Shown: piece by piece, positions 1-11,802 of the stretch
Numbering within the stretch: the first letter of the stretch is position 1
Layout of the letters: the number at the start of each line of letters is the position of its first letter
NCBI GenBank assembly: GCA_016508695.1
Contig: VNKQ01000003.1
Location: 62,001-126,000, forward strand
DNA: 64,000 nucleotides
From: Hyphodiscus hymeniophilus
Lineage: Eukaryota; Ascomycota; Leotiomycetes; Helotiales; Hyphodiscaceae
Direction: 5' to 3'
Made by a program: the position numbers and the translations under genes
The notes under the pieces: model-generated
Databases searched by the model: none
Told to the model about the DNA's origin: nothing
Seen by the model: only the letters and a program-made list of their open reading frames with translations

Positions 1-2028
1 CATGCCCAATCCTGCTGTTGCATATGATATGTCTCTACCAACCCAGGAGACAACGTGGTGCAGTCAGCGCTGCTCATGGCTGGCTGATGGCAAGGCGAGC
101 CACAGAATCAGCCATATGTGTGACCCAAAATAAGATTCTTGATACACAGAAAGACCGTTGACTATGGCTAGTGCTGCGATGTTGGCGACGATGTTTCCAT
201 TGGAGGAAAACGAGACCAACATGTCCGGGCAATCGTGGAAGCCATGCGTTAGCAGGATTGAATCAGCGGGAGATCAGCTAGGAAATGCTTAACCGACGTC
301 TGCGATACTGAGGGCAGAGATGCAAATACTTATTGGCGGCTTCTGACTCTCAACCCCACTCCCACGGCCATACCTTACCTCAGGTACCTAGTCGGCGCCA
401 TTCTGTTCTGACAGGAGTATTTGGAATCTTGGACCCCTCTCTCCTCCACCGAATCCTGAATCCTGAAGCGCATCATCCACAGAATATCTCGCTTTGGTTT
501 CCCGTCTCGAAACTGCCCGATGACAACTCAGATTTAACGGCGTGGCCGACGGTGCGCACAACAAAGTTGATCTGCGTACGAGGAGGCTAGCTTAGCAATG
601 GGCCATTCATTATTCGTACTCGGGACGACGTGAGCCGTCACGACCGTTGCGCTACCTACCTACCTCTACCTACTTGCTTCACCGCGTCTTGACGTGCATT
701 CGCCGAATGACTTGCAGCTTATCGTGGAAACCTCGGGGCGTCACCCTGAACTCTGCTGGAGGGTGCTCGATGAGGGTAGAGTGAGCACTACTGTGCATGA
801 AGTCGCGGGACGGGCCAAGGATGGGGGCCAGATGATATACAGAGTTCTTTGAGCAGCCTACTCGATATATCTCTGCAACAGTCTGGGTTCTGAGTCCTGA
901 CCAGACAGACGCATGCAGAGACGGATGGACAAGACCGTAAACGCCTAACAGCAGTGAGAGCTAGGACAGAGGTCTGATGATACTTACTGACAGGGTTCCG
1001 AGTTGAGTGTTAGTACCTAAGAACACTACTGTAAGGTGTTGTTATCAGGATCTCTCAGGGGCATAACACTCGCTGACTGTTACAGTACGAATCACAACCT
1101 CTCCTCCTGCCATCCTTGCAGCATCCCACCAGCCTCATCGAAGTTCTAGCCATGACAAGCATCAACTTCAGAAATTTGCAACTGCTGCAATGAACTAGCT
1201 ATACCTTTCCTGGCAACCTTGGGTAGGTCCAGCAATTATGACACGCGCATTTTGCTAATGCCTTCTGGACAGTTGAGTAAGAACCGCGGCGAGTAAATCT
1301 ATAGAACTGCTACAAGTATGATTTTAAGTTCTATTCCCAATATAAGTAGAAGGCATGAAGCTCTATAACAATTGCACAGTTATTAAAATCCAGGCGATTA
1401 ATACGCAGTTTCCCGGAAACATGCTGCCGTCGCCGAGGGTCTGTACGAGTAAGGCAGCCAAGGATGTCTAGAAGACCTAAGAAAATCTTATGGACTTCTA
1501 TTCCAGGAAGATATTCATGTCCTGAACTCACCATCATACCTGGGCGACTTTATTCCGGGGCACTTCAGATCGCCACTGGTGGACTTATTGATCTTGTGAT
1601 ACATCAGATTCATCGTTACAAAGTATCAGCTCCCACAAATCAGCACCGGCAGCCCAACAGAGCCCGGGGGAGTGATTGCATTGCATACTGCATACAGGGT
1701 CTTCGCGCATAACGAGACCATGCACAATCAGAACTTGCATAATCGCTACGGAACTTAACAGCTTTTTACTAAGTGCTCTTCACGCCCATATCAGATCAAA
1801 CACAGAGGGGAAGAAACTGAAGATAATAGTAGAAGTCAGGGGAGGGTGTAGATCACGTGCGTTTTCTATCGCTTACGTAAGCCGATCAATAAGTGCACCA
1901 GGTGAACCGGCGAGGCTGTGCCTGTTGGTGCTACATCTTCCACGCCTCCTCCCCATCAACGACGTCAATCACAGACTCCAAGCCCTACGCGGCCTTACAT
2001 ATACCCATTAGCGCTGCTGGGTCTCAAG
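1..2028. other. intergenic region, no gene recognised
   Basis: No reading frame here resembles a known protein. Short open frames, such as one at 333-590, lack an ATG start or any domain-like composition. A short run of CTAC-type repeats lies near 652-676. The last part is presumably the promoter and 5' leader of the CPSF30 gene starting at 2029. A gene whose exons are too short or diverged for me to see cannot be excluded. Confidence 0.5.
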
Positions 2029-2873
2029 ATGGCGACCATACTCTCCAAAGGCCCTGGGGCCACGGATCTCAGCCGCCAAATCCTCGAGCATCGCGCTCCT
2101 CAATACACTTTCTCATTCACACCCTTCCTTCTCGCCAACTACCGCCATGGCGTCTCTCCCGATCGCCCAGTATGTAAAGCCTATCTACAAGGCCACTGCC
2201 CAGCAGGCCCATCGTGCCCGGACAGACACACAACAGCAAACTCGAATTCGAATTTCAATAACCTGGTATGCAAGCATTGGCTGAGGGGTCTTTGCAAGAA
2301 GGGCGAGCAGTGCGAGTTCCTGCACGAGTTCAATCTGAGGAAGATGCCGGAATGTAGTTTTTTTGTCAGGAATGGTTATTGCAGTAATGGAGGTGCGTTT
2401 ATTCCTTTTGCCGCTTCACAGCTTCGTCACAAGGCTAACATATGCCAGACGAATGTCTATATCTCCACATCGACCCCTCGACGCGTCTGCCACCGTGTCC
2501 ACACTACGACAAAGGCTTCTGTCCACTCGGACCCATTTGTTCCAAGAAGCACGTTCGTCGAGAAATCTGCCCCTTCTACCTAGCAGGTTTCTGTCCCGAT
2601 GGCTCCAAGAACTGCAAGAAAGCGCATCCGCGCTGGCCTACAGACCTAGCGAAACCTACTGTGAGGATAGAACGTGACCCGGATGAGGTGGCGGAGGAGC
2701 AGAGGATATTGAGGGAGAATGCAGAACGGGAGGAGGAGAGAGAAAGGGAACGTTTCATGGAAGATGGTGGTGGGAGAGGGAGGGGACGAGGAAGATGGAA
2801 TCATGGAGGCGGTGGATTCGGTGGGAGGGGTAGGGGTGGACAGAGGCAGCAGAGAGGAAGAGGTCATTATTGA
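2029..2873 (+). CDS. YTH1: mRNA 3'-end-processing zinc-finger protein Yth1/CPSF30
   Basis: Two exons, 2029-2392 and 2449-2873, give 262 aa. The 56-nt intron has donor gtgcgt, branch GCTAACA and acceptor ccag, and splicing restores finger 3 as CSNGDECLYLH. Five CCCH zinc fingers follow one another: C49-C57-C63-H67, C81-C89-C95-H99, C109-C118-C124-H128, C138-C146-C152-H156 and C162-C170-C177-H181. This is the hallmark of the Yth1/CPSF30 subunit of the nuclear cleavage and polyadenylation factor, which contacts pre-mRNA at the polyadenylation signal. The C-terminus is a charged, then Gly/Arg-rich (RGRGR-type) tail, common in RNA-binding proteins. The start was chosen at the ATG closest to the conserved N-terminus. 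Length matches fungal orthologues. Confidence 0.93.
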
Positions 2874-3524
2874 TCTGCTTGACCTTCCATCATTTCCACC
2901 CAAACGAATTGGAATGAGGAGAAACGAGACGCAACTCTCCATGAGAAACCAGCCCGAGAAGCACGAATGGGCTCGGACGACGCGAGAAATGCGGTCTGAG
3001 GAATCAAGCACATAAAACGCTTAGAACTGCCATGATATCGGTCGTGTCCATTACATCAGATCCTTATGCGGCAATCCGTACATGCAAGTTCATGCAGAGT
3101 AATCGGATAATTGCCGCTCGACTTTCGTCTTGAAGTCTATACGAGATGCACTACCTTCGATCATCAAGCGTCATTGAAACTCATATATCGTTCAAGAGAT
3201 TCGAGGAGAGTCGGCCCGACTTCCGTTGGCTCATGGGTCAGATTGGGCCCAACAGAGTCGGTGAAGGAGCGGCGTTTCCGAATTTCATCCATTAGAGGGA
3301 GAAAGGTTCAGGTACTTGACGACTGACGAGTTGGTCCAATAATTTGCTTTGGTTTTTGGATTGGAGGTGCTATTTCTTGCGTGTCATATAATGAATTGAG
3401 TTGGAGTATCTCATCTACCTTTATCCAAGCTTAATCAACACCTCCCTCTCGCTTAATAACCTAACTCCCATCCCAATGACTCCATATCGATCTTCCCAAA
3501 TATCACTCTCACCTGCATCCCCAC

Positions 3525-5118
3525 TCAGTAAGTGAAGCTCGTCTCATCATGGTCGGTGTCCAGCGCCTTCTCGCCGTGGACCGAGATAAATTCACTCTCA
3601 TCCAACCCCAGGTCTGCAGCACTGTACCGCAATTTCCCACCATTGCTACTCCCAGGACTAGTATCTCTGCTGCCCTTCTCCGACAGCACCAACTCCTTGC
3701 CCCGCCCGAAATCCTTATCCTCTTCAACCTTCCGTAATCCCATAATCCACGACACCAGACCCTTCGGAACCCACCTCCCCACAAATCCATAAACAGCACT
3801 TCCCATCCCAACCCTTACAACGCCTCCTTTCCCACTCACCATAGCGTCAAAGACGGCATTGTTGAGCTCCCGTAGACTGCTTCCCCGCCCAAGGCCTTTG
3901 CTAAAGGAACCAGTCGTGGTGGACACGAAGTTCCTGCCATATGCCAACCGAGAAGACCCCTCCCAGCGTAATGTCTCGGCACGTTGTGACTGTGTGGTCA
4001 CTTGTTTATTATGCGGGCTGAAAGAGCTGAAGTCGAATGTGCCTAGCTGGAGATGAGACACTGGTATATCGAGGGGTTCTAATTCAGCCTGCAATACATC
4101 GGTGAAGCTAGAGAGTGCTGCGACAAGGGATGATTCAGGGAGGTGAAAGGCGGGGCGGAGGTGAGCGATTATGGATGGAGTGAGAACCAGGACGGAGGGC
4201 TTTGAAGCGACGGTTGTGAGGAGTGGGAGGAAGGTTTGAAGTGTTATGATTGGCGTTAGGAGGCGTGTGTTGAGGAGATCGGAGAGGGTGGATGGTGGGA
4301 GTTCGGCGATGGGCGCTGACGGGTAGGTTATTGAGGGGATTAGAATAAGGGATCGGAGGGACAGGTGGTGTGGACGAGCACCCTCGAATGCTGTATGTAG
4401 CGATCGCACATGATGGGCGAAGCGGTCGATCGAGGCACGCGCACTTCCGGGCTAGAAAGAGTCAATGGAGTTGCTTTGATAGAGGGGCGGACGCCCTACA
4501 TCAGTTATATCTACAGACAATGGTCTGATATCCGGCCTTGAATCGCTGTGAGTTATGACTTGTGCTTCATCCTCGACGCTATGACACACAACATAGACAA
4601 TGAAGCCTCTTCTCTCGAGATCTAAGGAGATGGATCGAGTAATCGGCTCAGAGGGAGATCCAGCTATAACCACGACCTCGGACCTAGCCCCGTTGCTTGC
4701 CTTCTTTGCTCTCCTCTTCTTCCTATGTGACTTTCTTCTTATGACATGATATGTGACCCCGCCAATAGCTATGACAATAACAGTTGTCAAGATCTTGTTC
4801 TTCAATATCCAGTCTTGAACCTGAGAGTATGCTGATGACGGGGTACCAGATTGGATGAAGGGCCTCGGCGGTGGAGGAGGTGGACGCGGCCTGGCAGATT
4901 CTGGGATCCATGGTGAGGAGGAAAGGGCTTCTCGAATCAGGTTAGAGACTTGATCGAGATGCTTGTCGACGTAGTCCGCAACATCGTTAGAGTATCGTCG
5001 GATTTCGTTAGGGACAGAGGAAAGCTTTGCGTCTGTCAGCTCTTCTTGCTATTCGGAGGCTAGACATCATCAGTATGGTACTTACAGTGTCTAGGAATGC
5101 TTGGTCGTCTGCAGACAT
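3525..5118 (-). CDS. DUF1776 family protein (short-chain-dehydrogenase-like, fungal)
   Basis: Three exons on the minus strand, 5118-5086, 5024-4500 and 4451-3525, encode 494 aa. The first intron (5025-5085) has donor GTAAGT. The second (4452-4499) is only 48 nt, a multiple of three, but contains an in-frame TAG and must be removed. The N-terminus has a proline-rich stretch, then one hydrophobic segment at about residues 88-106 followed by a Lys/Arg-rich patch, suggesting a membrane anchor. Next come a Rossmann-like start (VVVIAGSPSEPIT) and a long C-terminal half with LILIPS and LDIPVSHLQLG segments typical of Pfam DUF1776, a fungal family distantly related to short-chain dehydrogenases. The budding-yeast relative is an essential putative oxidoreductase. 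No substrate can be inferred, and the usual SDR YxxxK catalytic motif is not evident. Confidence 0.8.
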
Positions 5119-6010
5119 GTTGGAGGACGAGGTGTTTAAGTTGGTGGTGTTGAGGCGTGATGTTCGAGGAGAGCTCGAGGTGGGGAAGCATTGGGAAGAC
5201 GGGAAGCGGGGGCGAATTAACGACGATCAAATTTACTCGAGTAATATATATATTCTCTTGAACCTCAACCCTCATATTAATACTTCTAGAAGATATAATA
5301 GATCCTGAGAATGTATTACTATCTCCAATCTTGATGTTCAAGTTAGTAACTTGGGACTAGTTGCTGATCAAGATCTGTTCGAGACATCTGGCCCAATCTT
5401 ATGGGCATCATGTGTGGCTTATGGGTGAGGCAGGTCAAGCCTAAGATACTGGCAGCGGGATCTCCTACGGGGAATGGATTTCGTAAGTTGTATGAGAGCA
5501 TGATATCAGGAAAGAAGATCGTCTTGCCGGTGAAATTCTTTGGTCCGACTATTCATTGTATTTCTACGTTTCAGCACAAAGGACTTGATTTCGGGATGGA
5601 TGGAGAGAGTTGTGAGATGAATTACGCGAGGGCATTGAAAACAGGGAGTAGAGCTGAAAAGGCGGGTTCCAAGGAAGGGATTTTATAGGGAGGAACCCAT
5701 CTGTTTGGAAGTCCGTTGACGCTTTCGAGGCTGAAATAGAGTTTGATGTTCAGAGAGGTGAGGTGGAGACCTTGGTCAGTATTTGCCGAGAACCTTCTGA
5801 GCAAGTTGAGAGTTTAAAAACATAGTGTAAAAACCGTCCAGCTGGACGAGTAGACTTTGAAAAAGCTAAGATAGCTTTGATCCTCCCCGCTCCAATATTT
5901 TGAGAACGTTGAGCCATCGAATATTCAACTTATTGCGGAATTGTGATCATTGTTCCTCTATCTCTTGATTCAAATGGATTGGGGTATTCGGCCGATGCCC
6001 TTTGCTTTCC
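5119..6010. other. intergenic region
   Basis: This lies between the 5' end of the DUF1776 gene and the 3' end of the DUF6594 gene, both on the minus strand. One ATG-initiated frame of 95 codons at 5401-5688 (+) has no recognisable domain and was not called. Nothing else is supported. Confidence 0.5.
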
Positions 6011-6844
6011 TTAAGAATTCGTCCCAACAAAAACTACAAGAACTGCCGCATAAGCAGCGACAGTGGTAAGCACTGTTTCTGGACTGCTTGTCGAGAATAC
6101 AGCTAAAACGAGAGCAAACGCAAAAACGGCAATCGAGGATTTCAAAATAGACGTCAGCAGATGCTTGTACAGCACCATAATCAACATAGGTCCAACTAGA
6201 GCAACCCCACCAAACAACGCCATGCAAAGTCTCTTCCAAAAGTGGCCCATACTGGATTTTCTGACGTGTTTCAAGCGTGTGGCGCCTAGTATAGGTGTTA
6301 AGATAGCGTATTGTCCATCTATAGCTTCTTGTAGGGTTTTGGAGAAACCGGATGAACGTGGTATGAGGCTAGATTCAACCATAAGGGCTTCCTCGAGGAT
6401 CTTGGAGGAGGTCATGATAAAAGGGTCGAGCAATGGGTTTCCCTTGGTGCGGGCTGAATATGCGACCATCAACTCCCAGTCGCGGATCGCAGAAACTACT
6501 TAGATTAGCCAGAGGAATTTTGGAATCAAGAAGCATAGAGCTTGAAACCGTATTTTCCTAAACTGACCCGTATCATCTCCGCTTGATCTCCGCTTGATCT
6601 CCGCTTGATATCCGCTTACATTCAATGACTGCTCAATAGGACGGACATCCTGTACTAGCTCTCGTTGTAGAACGTGCAATATCATACATTGGAGATTTCC
6701 GATGTTGATGATGTATTCTTGGGGACTTCTCTTTGCACGGTAAAACACATCTGGAATGCCAACATTTGCGAATCGCTGGCCGAAGACTTCATCGGTAGGG
6801 CTATGACGAAGAGGTAGCTCATTAAATACTCCTCCGAGTTCCAT
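6011..6844 (-). CDS. DUF6594-type membrane protein
   Basis: Two exons, 6844-6568 and 6498-6011, are joined across a 69-nt intron (donor gtcagt, branch GGCTAATC, acceptor taag) to give 254 aa. An acceptor 3 nt further on is also possible. The second exon begins with the family-like stretch IRDWELMVAYSARTKGNPLL. It ends with three hydrophobic segments, including GVALVGPMLIMVLY and a C-terminal AAYAAVLVVFVGT, as in the fungal DUF6594 family of small, function-unknown membrane proteins common in plant-associated ascomycetes. The N-terminal half is weakly conserved. Just before the donor the coding sequence contains four 11-bp tandem repeats (6575-6618), which rotate the reading frame. Intron placement in this region is therefore the least certain part. 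Confidence 0.6.
6575..6618. repeat. 11-bp tandem repeat, four copies, in coding exon
   Basis: The unit ATCTCCGCTTG (plus strand) occurs four times in a row; the last copy is slightly diverged (ATATCCGCTTA). It lies inside exon 1 of the DUF6594 gene. Because 11 is not divisible by three, gain or loss of one unit would shift the frame. Confidence 0.9.
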
Positions 6845-7408
6845 ATCAGTCGCAATGCGGGGGGGTTCAAAGACATGATATGAGGGAAATGAGAACGTGG
6901 AAGGCGTGCAAGAAGGTAGGAAACGACGAGGCTGTTGTAACTTACAGCTTCAGCCCCAGCCTGCAGGATAAATTGACAATGAAGAACGGAATACGCATTT
7001 AGTACCGACAAATATGATTGAACGAGACTACATACTTTTACACCCAAGCAAGACGGCTCCAGTGCTGAGATTTTAAGTGTTGGGAGGATATGAAGTACAA
7101 AGTAACTTGATACAAAGTACCTTCGCACTATTAGCCTGGAGATTAAGCGCGATTGCCACTGGAGCGCGCTAGAATTACAGGGGCAAAACCAAGCCCCAGG
7201 CAGCGATTCTACGTGTCTCACAGCCTTGCGTCTGATTACAATTCAATGGTCATAATTCACGCAACTGTTCTGGATTGATACAAGGAGATTTGTTGTTAAA
7301 GAGCTTCCCTGTATTGTTTTCTATGTTTCGCCAGTAGAAGGCTCTTCCCATTAAACCTTTTAAAACGAACGACCTCTTTCACCTTTCAGCCTCGCTGCCA
7401 TCGCCACC

Positions 7409-8738
7409 ATGGCGGAACACGATGCTCTTGTTTTCGAGTATTCACATCTCAAAGGGCTCCCTCGAGAGAAGGAAGCTCTTCATTCTTTGCGGAAGATTGC
7501 ATCTCTCGTAAAGCCTATCATGAGAGCACGAAACTGGAAGGTTGGCACGTTGGCAGAGTTCTTTCCGGATCAACAGAACTTATTAGGTGGGCAGACCTGC
7601 ATATTTCAACTCGATATAGCTTATATTTGTAGGAATCAACATGAATAGAGGCCAAAAGATATGTCTGCGGTTGCGATATCCTGGCGACAAGAGTCAGTTT
7701 ATTCCTCTCGAACAAGTCGTCGATACAATGCTTCACGAGCTGTCGCATAATGTCCACGGGCCTCACGATGCGAAATTTCATGCTCTATGGGACCAGTTAC
7801 GGAAGGAATACGAGGGCTTGCTCTCTAAGGGATATACTGGGGAAGGGTTCTTATCAGATGGCCGCATGCTGGGAGGAAGAAGAGTACCACGAGACGAGGC
7901 TAGACGTATCGCTAGGGCCGCTGCTGAGAAGAGACGTACACTCCACTCTGGATCCGGACAGCGTCTTGGTGGAGCACCTATCCGTGCAGGCACAGATATA
8001 CGGAGGGTTATAGTGGATGCTATTGATCGACGAAACACTGTGCTGAAAGGCTGTGGTGCCGAGAAGGCCAGTGACGAAGAAATCAAAAAGATGGCAGACC
8101 AAGCTACACGTAATGGGTTCAAGACCAAGGCTGAAGAAGATGAGGCGAACGACCGTGCGATCTCACAAGCGCTCTGGGACCTCGTTCAAGAAGATCAAAA
8201 AAAGGAATATGGAGAGTCTTATATTCCATCTACACCTGCGAATCCGGTTGGCAATGGAGGTGGAGATGTCCGTCCAGAAAGCTCAATCAGAAGAGAGGCT
8301 CCAGTTCCTCCTGCTTCGTTCGCACGATCGACAACTGCGCCCGAGGCACGAGATGTTCCTGCCAGACAACTATCTAGACATATGAGTCGACTTGTCACGG
8401 AGAATGAAAAGCCTACAGCAAAGAAGCCCAGAGTTGTTCCTAAAACATACAACGATTCTTCGGCTCCAGATCCGCCATCTCCTGCTCAAGCTCCGACTGG
8501 ATGGACTTGCCCTATTTGCACACTGCACAATCCAATCGACTTTCTCTGCTGCGATGCTTGTACCACAGAGCGACCAGAAGAGATTACCATAAAAAGTGCA
8601 AAGGATGAAAGAGCGGCGGTCAGGACACAATCCACAGGCGTAAAAATGGATATTTGGCGATGTCATATGTGCAGCACGATCATGGAATCGAAATGGTGGA
8701 CCTGCTCTACATGCGGCGTGATGAAGCAGAGCTCATGA
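7409..8738 (+). CDS. WSS1: Wss1/SPRTN-type DNA-dependent metalloprotease
   Basis: Exons 7409-7586 and 7633-8738 (46-nt intron, donor gtgggc) encode 427 aa. The WLM domain occupies roughly residues 1-200, with the zinc-binding motif HELSHNVHGPHD at 94-105: His94, His98 and His104 as ligands and Glu95 as the catalytic base. The C-terminus has two small Cys4 zinc ribbons. The first (WTCPICTLHNP, paired with CCDAC) is RanBP2-like; the second is WRCHMC paired with CSTC. In yeast, Wss1 degrades proteins crosslinked to DNA together with Cdc48, and SUMO-binding elements lie in the same disordered region as here. The ATG at 7409 has a good context (caccATGg) and precedes the conserved EYSHLKGLPR. The gene is convergent with the multicopper oxidase downstream. 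Confidence 0.9.
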
Positions 8739-9521
8739 AAGGTACTTACGGAGTCGTTATGGAGACCAACGAACTTATGGCTTATGATATGATGAAATCC
8801 TGGAGTTATGGGGTGGGTCAAAACATGGCTGAGGGAACTGAGATCATTTTGCAGTTTCTTATAGCTGTCCTAAAAGCGGACGCAGTGTCTGCTTGAGAAG
8901 CGGATTATTTGGTTTTGGCAATGTAACCCATGGACCATATTATGTTCAAATGAACGAGTCAATCCATCCAGCCTTATTGTCCTTCGAATCAGTCCGATTC
9001 AGGGAGGCTATTGTTCAGCCTTTCTTCAATTTTCAAGCGTTATTCATATCTTCTCTGAACCATCTCATATCTCTATATTGAGCATGTCCGTTCAGCTGCA
9101 AGCCCGCACGTCTTTTTTCAAAGCCAGCACTGAGATAATATACCACGTTATACAATGAAATAAAACAAAGGCCACATGGTAGTATAGTAGATGACCTTCG
9201 AGATAAAGATCCTCCGATTCAAACTCTGATTAAATTATATATTTACAAGATAGAAGCCGAAAGTAGGTGTGTTTGGGGTGGGGGGGGGGGGGCTGGTAGA
9301 AGGCGCGCGGGCACGCAGCTGAATGGGGTGCTGCAATCGACGATTTTGGGTAGTCCTGTACAGGCAGGCGTCTACCTATAGCCTTTCGTCTCAGCGTGCC
9401 CAAAGCATATCTGGAGAGATTTCGCACACGATTCGTGCCCCTGATTGTATATCCCCCATTGAACTTAGCAATACCCCTCGTTCGATATGTCTTCCAGAAG
9501 TCTGATCCCGTGCAGACGAGA
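8739..9521. other. convergent 3' region
   Basis: Space between the 3' ends of the Wss1-like gene (+) and the multicopper oxidase gene (-). No gene is evident. A homopolymer of about 13 G lies at 9280-9292. The long minus-strand frame ending at 9230 is only the last multicopper-oxidase exon read through out of frame. Confidence 0.5.
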
Positions 9522-11802
9522 TTAAAAACCGTTCCTTCCTTGTTGATACTCCGCAGGCACCTTTGGCCACGCATCAATTCCGTCCAAAATCGCGACACTG
9601 GTCACGGTCAGTCTTATCCGTTATTGATTGATAAAAAATGAGCTTACCTCATTCCTCCTGTCAAATGCGTCTGGATATGGCAGTGCAAGAAGAATGCCTA
9701 TATCTTAATCAGTAACTCATTCTCATGCAACACAAAGAGAGGAACATACTCCGGGGTTGACAACGTGGTACCGAACAGCCACCCATGTGGGATCTGCTAG
9801 AGCTAAGAGAGTGTAGGCCATGTCTCGGTAGGGGGGATTGTCGAGGTTGAAGCTCTCCGGGATGTCTTTGATCGCTTCGGCGACGTTCGTCCAGGTAAAG
9901 TCGCCTTGCCCGGAACCCTACAATATGAACATTAGTCACTGTCGCTACAGAAACTGGTGGGTACAAGATAATGAGGGCAGAGAATGGGACTTACTATGAT
10001 GTGTGCTTTATTTGAATGTTTGTGGATAGGGTGAGGTGGCTCTGGACCTCCGGCAGTGTTAACAATATAAATCAGATCCACCCAAGTGTCATTCTTCGTC
10101 GTGATTGTGAGGTTTGTATTGGCAAGCTGATTTGGATCGAAGAGCAAAGGAGTGATATCCTCGAGCGACTCGTTGTATGGCGCGGTGCCATCAAGAGACC
10201 ACTGCCACGAATATCCAGCGCGGCCCATCACCAGCTTGTAAGTTTGGTCTGCGGTTTGGGCCGGATGAACAGGTGGAAATGGCACGATTGTTGTGTCATC
10301 TAGATATGTGACGTCTGCCGTTGTGTTTGTACCTGCGTAGTTAATGTATGGCTGGGAATTGCTGTTTTTGGTGCCACGGTTGTAGGAAAGTAGACCAGAG
10401 ACGTAAATCTTCTGGCCGAGGCCAGTTCCTGCCACACGGATATGATAATCTTTCGCAGGCTTATTGAGCTCTACCATGACGGAGTGTCGACTACCGTGCT
10501 GGAGAGTGATGGCCTAAGGAATCATTAATGATTTTCAAAAATGACCAACGGGAGAACCTACATCCACCATCTGCGGCTCGATGAACCGGCCGTCAATCTC
10601 ATAAACCCACATCGGATGCTCGTCAATCGAAACCGCCATCTCCTGAATAGCGGCAGTACTGATAAAATTTAAACTGACCCACCCCTTGCTCGCGTCGACG
10701 TTGAAGACGTACGGACCCGTATTCGTCGCCTTGCAGCCCTCATATAAATTAGATGGAACGGCGTTAAGGTTCTTCGGAAAAGGGGGCTGCCCGACTGTCA
10801 CCGGTACGCACCCCTTATCAGTGAGATTTTCGCCCGCTAACAGAGGCAGCACAATTGGTGGAAGGACGCTCATGAGAAAAGGCACACCAGGACAATTGAC
10901 GTTTCCTTTCCCGTTGATGAGCATAGAGTCGCCGCAGCTGTCGGGTTTTAGCAGCTTCTTCACAGTTGTAGATGAGTCCAATCACATACAAGATATCAAT
11001 GTCTGCGGTCTCTGCGATATGTTGAAGCTCCTCACTGGTAAAATGGCTCCAATCACTCATGACCGCGATCTCTGGATTGGCTGCTGCCAATTCCATATCA
11101 TTGACGTCTTTTGTTGATTTAGAGATTAAGCTGAATGGAGTGGATGTATTCTCCTTTGGCCTAGTATGACAGTGAGCATTGCCTCGAGACAAGTAATTTG
11201 GGGACTAACTTTATATGGATGGCACCGAAGAGTCCATCTTCAAGCTGCCCTCGGCTGTGGGCGTGATACCAATACGTTCCATACTGAGTCGCCGTCCATT
11301 TGTATTTGAAAGTCGCTCCAGGTTCAATTAGTCTCTGTGACAATCCAGGCATACCATCTGTAAAGTTAGTCAGTCGTGCTACGAATTACCAAATTACTCA
11401 AACGTCATACCTGACCATGGAGTGTTTATTTGCCTGCAAGACCATTAGTAACTAATTACCAGGGCCATGGTTGGGTATACAAACTCAATCCCATGAAAGT
11501 GGACAGTGGTCCCAAAAGGAAGCCAGTTGGTCACAATGAACTAGAAACAAGTCTTCAGCGTTGCGTAAAGAGCACTCTCACGGAAAACACACCTCAACAT
11601 CGTCACCCTCTTCGAGATTTAGCGTCGGGCCTGGCATCTGCCCATTAACGAAGATCATGTCCCTCTCGAAGCCATCGGGAGATCCTTTGCCCCAGGTCAA
11701 TGCGACAGGAAAGACAACTGGAACATTGCCAAACGCAAAGGCTCGTGTCGCCAGACTGGAGACAAGAAGTCCAAGAGAAAAACGGGAGTACCTCATTCTC
11801 AT
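9522..11802 (-). CDS. secreted multicopper oxidase (laccase / ascorbate-oxidase-like)
   Basis: Ten exons (11802-11593, 11540-11485, 11433-11411, 11357-11210, 11160-10990, 10937-10562, 10513-9995, 9917-9750, 9697-9648, 9597-9522) encode 598 aa. Residues 1-23 form a signal peptide. All four copper-ligand motifs are present: HFHG at 84-87, WYHAHS at 126-131, HPIHKH at 489-494 and HCHIQTHLTGGM at 562-573, including the type-1 copper Cys563 and an axial Met. The HKHSNK variant of the third motif is, as I recall, typical of the ascomycete ascorbate-oxidase-like branch, some members of which act in pigment or secondary metabolism. It should oxidise phenolic or similar substrates with reduction of O2 to water; the substrate cannot be told from sequence. 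The 23-nt third exon is unusually short, but splicing across it restores HGIEQINTPWSDG exactly. Confidence 0.88.

Noticed and set aside
333..590. 85-codon frame near the left edge
   Set aside because: It has no ATG at its start and no protein-like pattern.
5401..5688. 95-codon frame between the DUF1776 and DUF6594 genes
   Set aside because: No recognisable motif, and a similar-length frame exists on the opposite strand; evidence too weak to call a gene.
9230..9598. 122-codon minus-strand frame at the 3' end of the multicopper oxidase
   Set aside because: The real last exon (9597-9522) uses another frame after splicing and ends in TAA at 9522-9524; the longer frame is an unspliced shadow.
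9522..11802. Secondary-metabolite cluster around the multicopper oxidase
   Set aside because: No polyketide synthase, NRPS, terpene cyclase, P450 or cluster regulator lies nearby; the neighbours are a DNA-repair protease and COG4.
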